A stretch of 64,000 nt of DNA from positions 1 through 64,000 of the forward strand of contig CAMXCT020001871.1 in the NCBI GenBank assembly GCA_947184155.2, given 5' to 3'. This document shows, in pieces, positions 62,518 through 64,000 of the stretch (positions within the stretch are counted from its first letter, which is position 1; each line of letters starts with the position of its first letter). The stretch is from Cladocopium goreaui. Its lineage: Eukaryota > Sar > Dinophyceae > Suessiales > Symbiodiniaceae. The position numbers and the translations under genes are program-made. The notes beneath the pieces were generated by a model. The model saw nothing but the letters and a program-made list of their open reading frames with translations. It made no database searches and was not told the origin of the DNA.

Positions 62518-63353
62518 TTACTTTACTTCGAGTTATCCCCACCATGACATCTATACGTTTTGTTACTGGCAAATCTTCTGGCATTCTATCTGACATATCT
62601 TCTGGCATTTTATCTGGCATATCTTCTGGCATTCTATCTGGCATATCTTCTGGCATTCTACCTGGCATAGCCGCTGCAAGATGTTCTGGCAGATCTTCGG
62701 GCAGTCTATCTGACATATCTTCTGGCATTCTATCTGACATATCTTCTTGCATTCTATCTGGCATTCTATTTGGCATATCTTCTGGCATATATTCTGACAT
62801 ATCTTTTGGCATTCTATCTGGCATTCTATCTGGCATATCTTCTGGCATTCTATCTGGCCGTTGAGGTCCAGCGGTGCACACTGAGCTGGGCAGGTCCCAG
62901 GTTGAGGTCCAGCGGTGCACACTGAGCTGGGAAGGTCCCAGGTTGAGGTCCAGCGGTGCACACTGAGCTGGGCAGCTCGCAGGTTGAGGTCCAGCGGTGC
63001 ACACTGAGCTGGGCAGCTCGCAGGTTGACGTCCAGCAGTGCGCACTGAGCTGGGCAGCTCGCAGGTTGAGGTCCAGCGGTGCACACTGAGCTGGGCAGCT
63101 CGCAGGTTGACGTCCAGCAGAACCCACTGAGCTGGGAAGTTGGCGAAGCGCTTGGCGACGAGTTTGCAAGGTTGGCAAGGCGGAAGTGGAGGTGGAGCAA
63201 GGCGGAAGTGGAGGTGGAAGAGGCGGAGGCGAGGAGGAGGAGGGCGAGGAGGACAGCTAGTCGAGGAGGAGGAGGAGGAGGAGAAGGCGGAGGAGGAGGG
63301 GGCATGCGCTCTGATAAAATCTAACAACCCTCACCTGGCAGGTGGGGAAAAAA
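62518..63353. repeat. Composite tandem repeat, right copy (836 bp)
   Basis: Same head, zones, order and tail as 47286-48470 and in the same orientation. The CTGGCATTCTATC zone is about half as long, and one internal segment (TAGCCGCTGCAAGATGTTC) is new. The flanks outside TTACTTTACTTCG and GTGGGGAAAAAA do not match. Confidence 0.95.
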
Positions 63354-63479
63354 CAAAACAGCCGTCTTAAGCGATCCTAATATGTGTCCACTGCATGTAT
63401 CAAGCATGTATGAGGATCCAACCAGTTCCATAGTTTTGGCTCGGCGTCGGAGCTCTGGCACCGATTCCCATCTTCTAGC

Positions 63480-63656
63480 AAGGTCTGTGGTCATGTTGCC
63501 CTAATTTTTGGGCAACAATCATAGGAGCCAAACACCTTTCGTATTGATTGGCAATTGCAGGTTTCCAATGACATCCAACCGGACCAATACATTTCACAGC
63601 CTTATAAGCAGGACAAGCGGGGTTGAGCCTCAGGGCTGAAGAAGGCTCCAGGTCAC
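63480..63656 (-). CDS. Exon HWKPAIANQYERCLAP
   Basis: GTGTTGCAG|GT acceptor. DLEPSSALRLNPACPAYKAV, KCIGPVGCHWKPAIANQYER, CLAPMIVAQKLG. Good composition. The donor is not certain. It may belong to the same cluster upstream of 62212, across the composite repeat. Confidence 0.5.
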
Positions 63657-64000
63657 CTGCAACACGGTCCAAAATAATTTCACCATATTATCTGTTTTAA
63701 ACAGATCTTGACCAGACCACCTAGCCTCTGAACTGACCACCAAAATCACCAGCGCCATGATCCTGGTGGGCTGTCGACCCAAGGAATTGGATCGCCAGCT
63801 TTGAAAACACGGTCGATGCATGCACCATGCACACACACATCAAATCATACAGGTCCTCCTGAAACGCACATAGGTGCGGCGGTAAGGAAGGGAAAGTGAA
63901 CAGAAATGGCTAAGGCATGGGTAAAACGTTGGGAATTGTAGATTTAACATTCAATCCCTGGCACAACATGATTTTGAGGCGTTTGAGTCGTTTTATGAGC
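63657..64000. other. Window end, nothing firm
   Basis: A minus-strand frame (63630-63836) is open but lacks splice support. Confidence 0.3.

Noticed and set aside
47286..63353. Reading the two composite repeats as LTRs of a 16-kb retroelement
   Set aside because: M1 exons continue on both sides of the left copy, the repeats lack TG...CA ends, and no reverse transcriptase was recognised between them.
1..64000. tRNA, rRNA, spliced-leader RNA and CRISPR arrays
   Set aside because: Looked for tRNA T-loop motifs, the dinoflagellate spliced leader (CCGTAGCCATTTTGGCTCAAG, shortened search on TTGGCTCAAG) and regular spacer arrays on both strands by eye. None was found.

Overview
This window looks like nuclear DNA of a dinoflagellate, most likely a Symbiodiniaceae-type genome (inference). 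The reasons are: no bacterial gene layout; tiny exons in a sea of repeats; splice acceptors that favour AG followed by G; apparent GC or GA donor sites beside GT; and a right-hand block of gene families that I recall only from dinoflagellate genome predictions. No database search was possible, so all homology statements rest on recalled family motifs.

Left part (about 1-45 kb), plus strand. Coding sequence is chopped into exons of about 27-170 nt separated by introns of 0.3 to several kb. Those introns are filled with short fold-back elements. Exons at 3216-5441 read as the C-terminal beta domain of a glycogen/starch (1,4-alpha-glucan) branching enzyme. From about 12.3 to 25.4 kb a series of micro-exons, mostly 42-69 nt and phase 0, encodes a long charged coiled coil. 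Around 27.5 kb and 34.3-45.1 kb further plus-strand exons occur, including a textbook PBZ (poly-ADP-ribose-binding) zinc finger at 34.3 kb. A 476-codon intronless ORF (35728-37158) of unknown function starts 2 bp after a fold-back element. The region 9.7-11 kb is different in style and holds a decayed DDE transposase (ISXO2/IS1595-like) on the minus strand.

The repeats form clear families. Family A has ends TACCCTCTGG / CCAGAGGGTA, is about 105-130 bp, and has about 31 full or partial copies; a nested copy supports a TA target duplication. Family B has ends CTGGTTGGTGG / CCACCAACCAG and an invariant internal TTTTTCAG. Family C has ends TCAATGGGAAT / ATTCCCATTGA. Family D is about 80 bp and ends in a T-run plus CAGG. 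Arrays of CCATAGGAAAA or its reverse complement lie right beside exons. Single foldbacks and TA-rich microsatellites fill most of the rest.

Right part (about 45.9-63.7 kb), minus strand. Families A-D are almost absent, and introns that can be solved are short (about 65-290 nt) except where a composite tandem repeat is inserted. All convincing exons are on the minus strand and form a unidirectional cluster. In order of transcription these are: a leading exon with an acidic tail; a coiled-coil exon; a lysine-rich AT-hook protein with a 31-residue repeat; a protein with a SAM-methyltransferase-like EYFSG / APDCSSW core; a Pro/Gln-rich repeat protein; a gene beginning MKRYFNPNKKD; a gene with a basic nuclear-localisation-like tail; and a multi-exon gene with GDEG, CxxC, HTFHIHG and DEDF motifs. 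These may together be one large dinoflagellate mobile element or a tandem gene array. Two about 0.8-1.2 kb copies of the same composite minisatellite lie 15 kb apart (47286-48470 and 62518-63353) in introns of this cluster.
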